Of a stretch of DNA of 6,412 nt, positions 6,393 through 6,412 are shown piece after piece (the first letter of the stretch is position 1; every line of letters starts with the position of its first letter). Below the pieces are notes generated by a model. It was not told the origin of the DNA. It worked only from the letters and a program-made list of their open reading frames with translations, and did not search any database. Location of the stretch: NCBI GenBank assembly GCA_001787465.1, contig MFXJ01000077.1, positions 1 to 6,412 on the forward strand, read 5' to 3'. The stretch is from Candidatus Peregrinibacteria bacterium RIFOXYB2_FULL_32_7 (lineage in GTDB: Bacteria; Patescibacteriota; Gracilibacteria; UBA1369; GWF2-33-10). A program made the position numbers and the translations under genes.

Positions 6393-6412
6393 GGTGCGCA
6401 GATCTGCGCACC
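6393..6412. repeat. Perfect 20-bp GC-rich palindrome at the window end
   Basis: GGTGCGCAGA (6393-6402) and TCTGCGCACC (6403-6412) are perfect reverse complements with no loop. The element is preceded by CTGTAG, so the full unit may be about 30 bp if CTACA follows beyond the edge. It is strongly GC-rich amid AT-rich sequence. It fits either a dispersed intergenic palindromic repeat (REP or MITE-like) or the stem of a terminator for clpB whose U-run would lie outside the window. A weak AT-only inverted repeat, AAAAATT-GT-AATTTTT (6371-6386), lies just before it. Confidence 0.65.

Overview
This is an AT-rich bacterial window (GC is low throughout, with only two short GC-rich palindromes standing out). 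It holds four complete genes and one gene cut by the left edge. UGA is used as a stop in at least two genes, so the code is standard bacterial rather than a UGA-recoded one. None of the starts has a clear Shine-Dalgarno sequence, and several genes seem to have very short leaders. This style fits AT-rich, streamlined lineages such as candidate-phylum (Patescibacteria-like) bacteria or Bacteroidota. Taxonomy cannot be fixed from this sequence alone.

Layout from left to right. Bases 1-1059 (minus strand) are leuB, 3-isopropylmalate dehydrogenase, missing only its last residues. A 152-bp divergent region (1060-1211) holds a leuB promoter candidate, a 9-bp-stem GC-rich hairpin that would lie at the very 5' end of the leuB mRNA, a run of CTTTATCC repeats, and a promoter candidate for the plus-strand gene. 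Bases 1212-2786 are a (R)-citramalate synthase (cimA). Bases 2787-2901 are intergenic and carry four 7-bp half-sites in alternating orientation, spaced exactly 11 bp apart, directly before a small toxin-antitoxin operon. That operon has a Phd/YefM-like antitoxin (2902-3144) and a PIN-domain VapC-like RNase (3150-3632). A promoter candidate follows, then clpB (3695-6259), the full-length ClpB disaggregase. A possible 37-residue reading frame overlaps the clpB stop. The window ends inside or at a perfect 20-bp GC-rich palindrome flanked by TGTAGGG.

Functionally, cimA and leuB belong together. CimA condenses pyruvate and acetyl-CoA to citramalate, and after isomerisation LeuB can oxidise methylmalate to 2-oxobutyrate. 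This is the threonine-independent entry to isoleucine, with LeuB also serving leucine synthesis. The toxin-antitoxin pair and clpB are unrelated to this pathway and appear to be separate transcription units. The genes are known families. The most distinctive unexplained structure is the helically phased operator-like array at 2855-2894.
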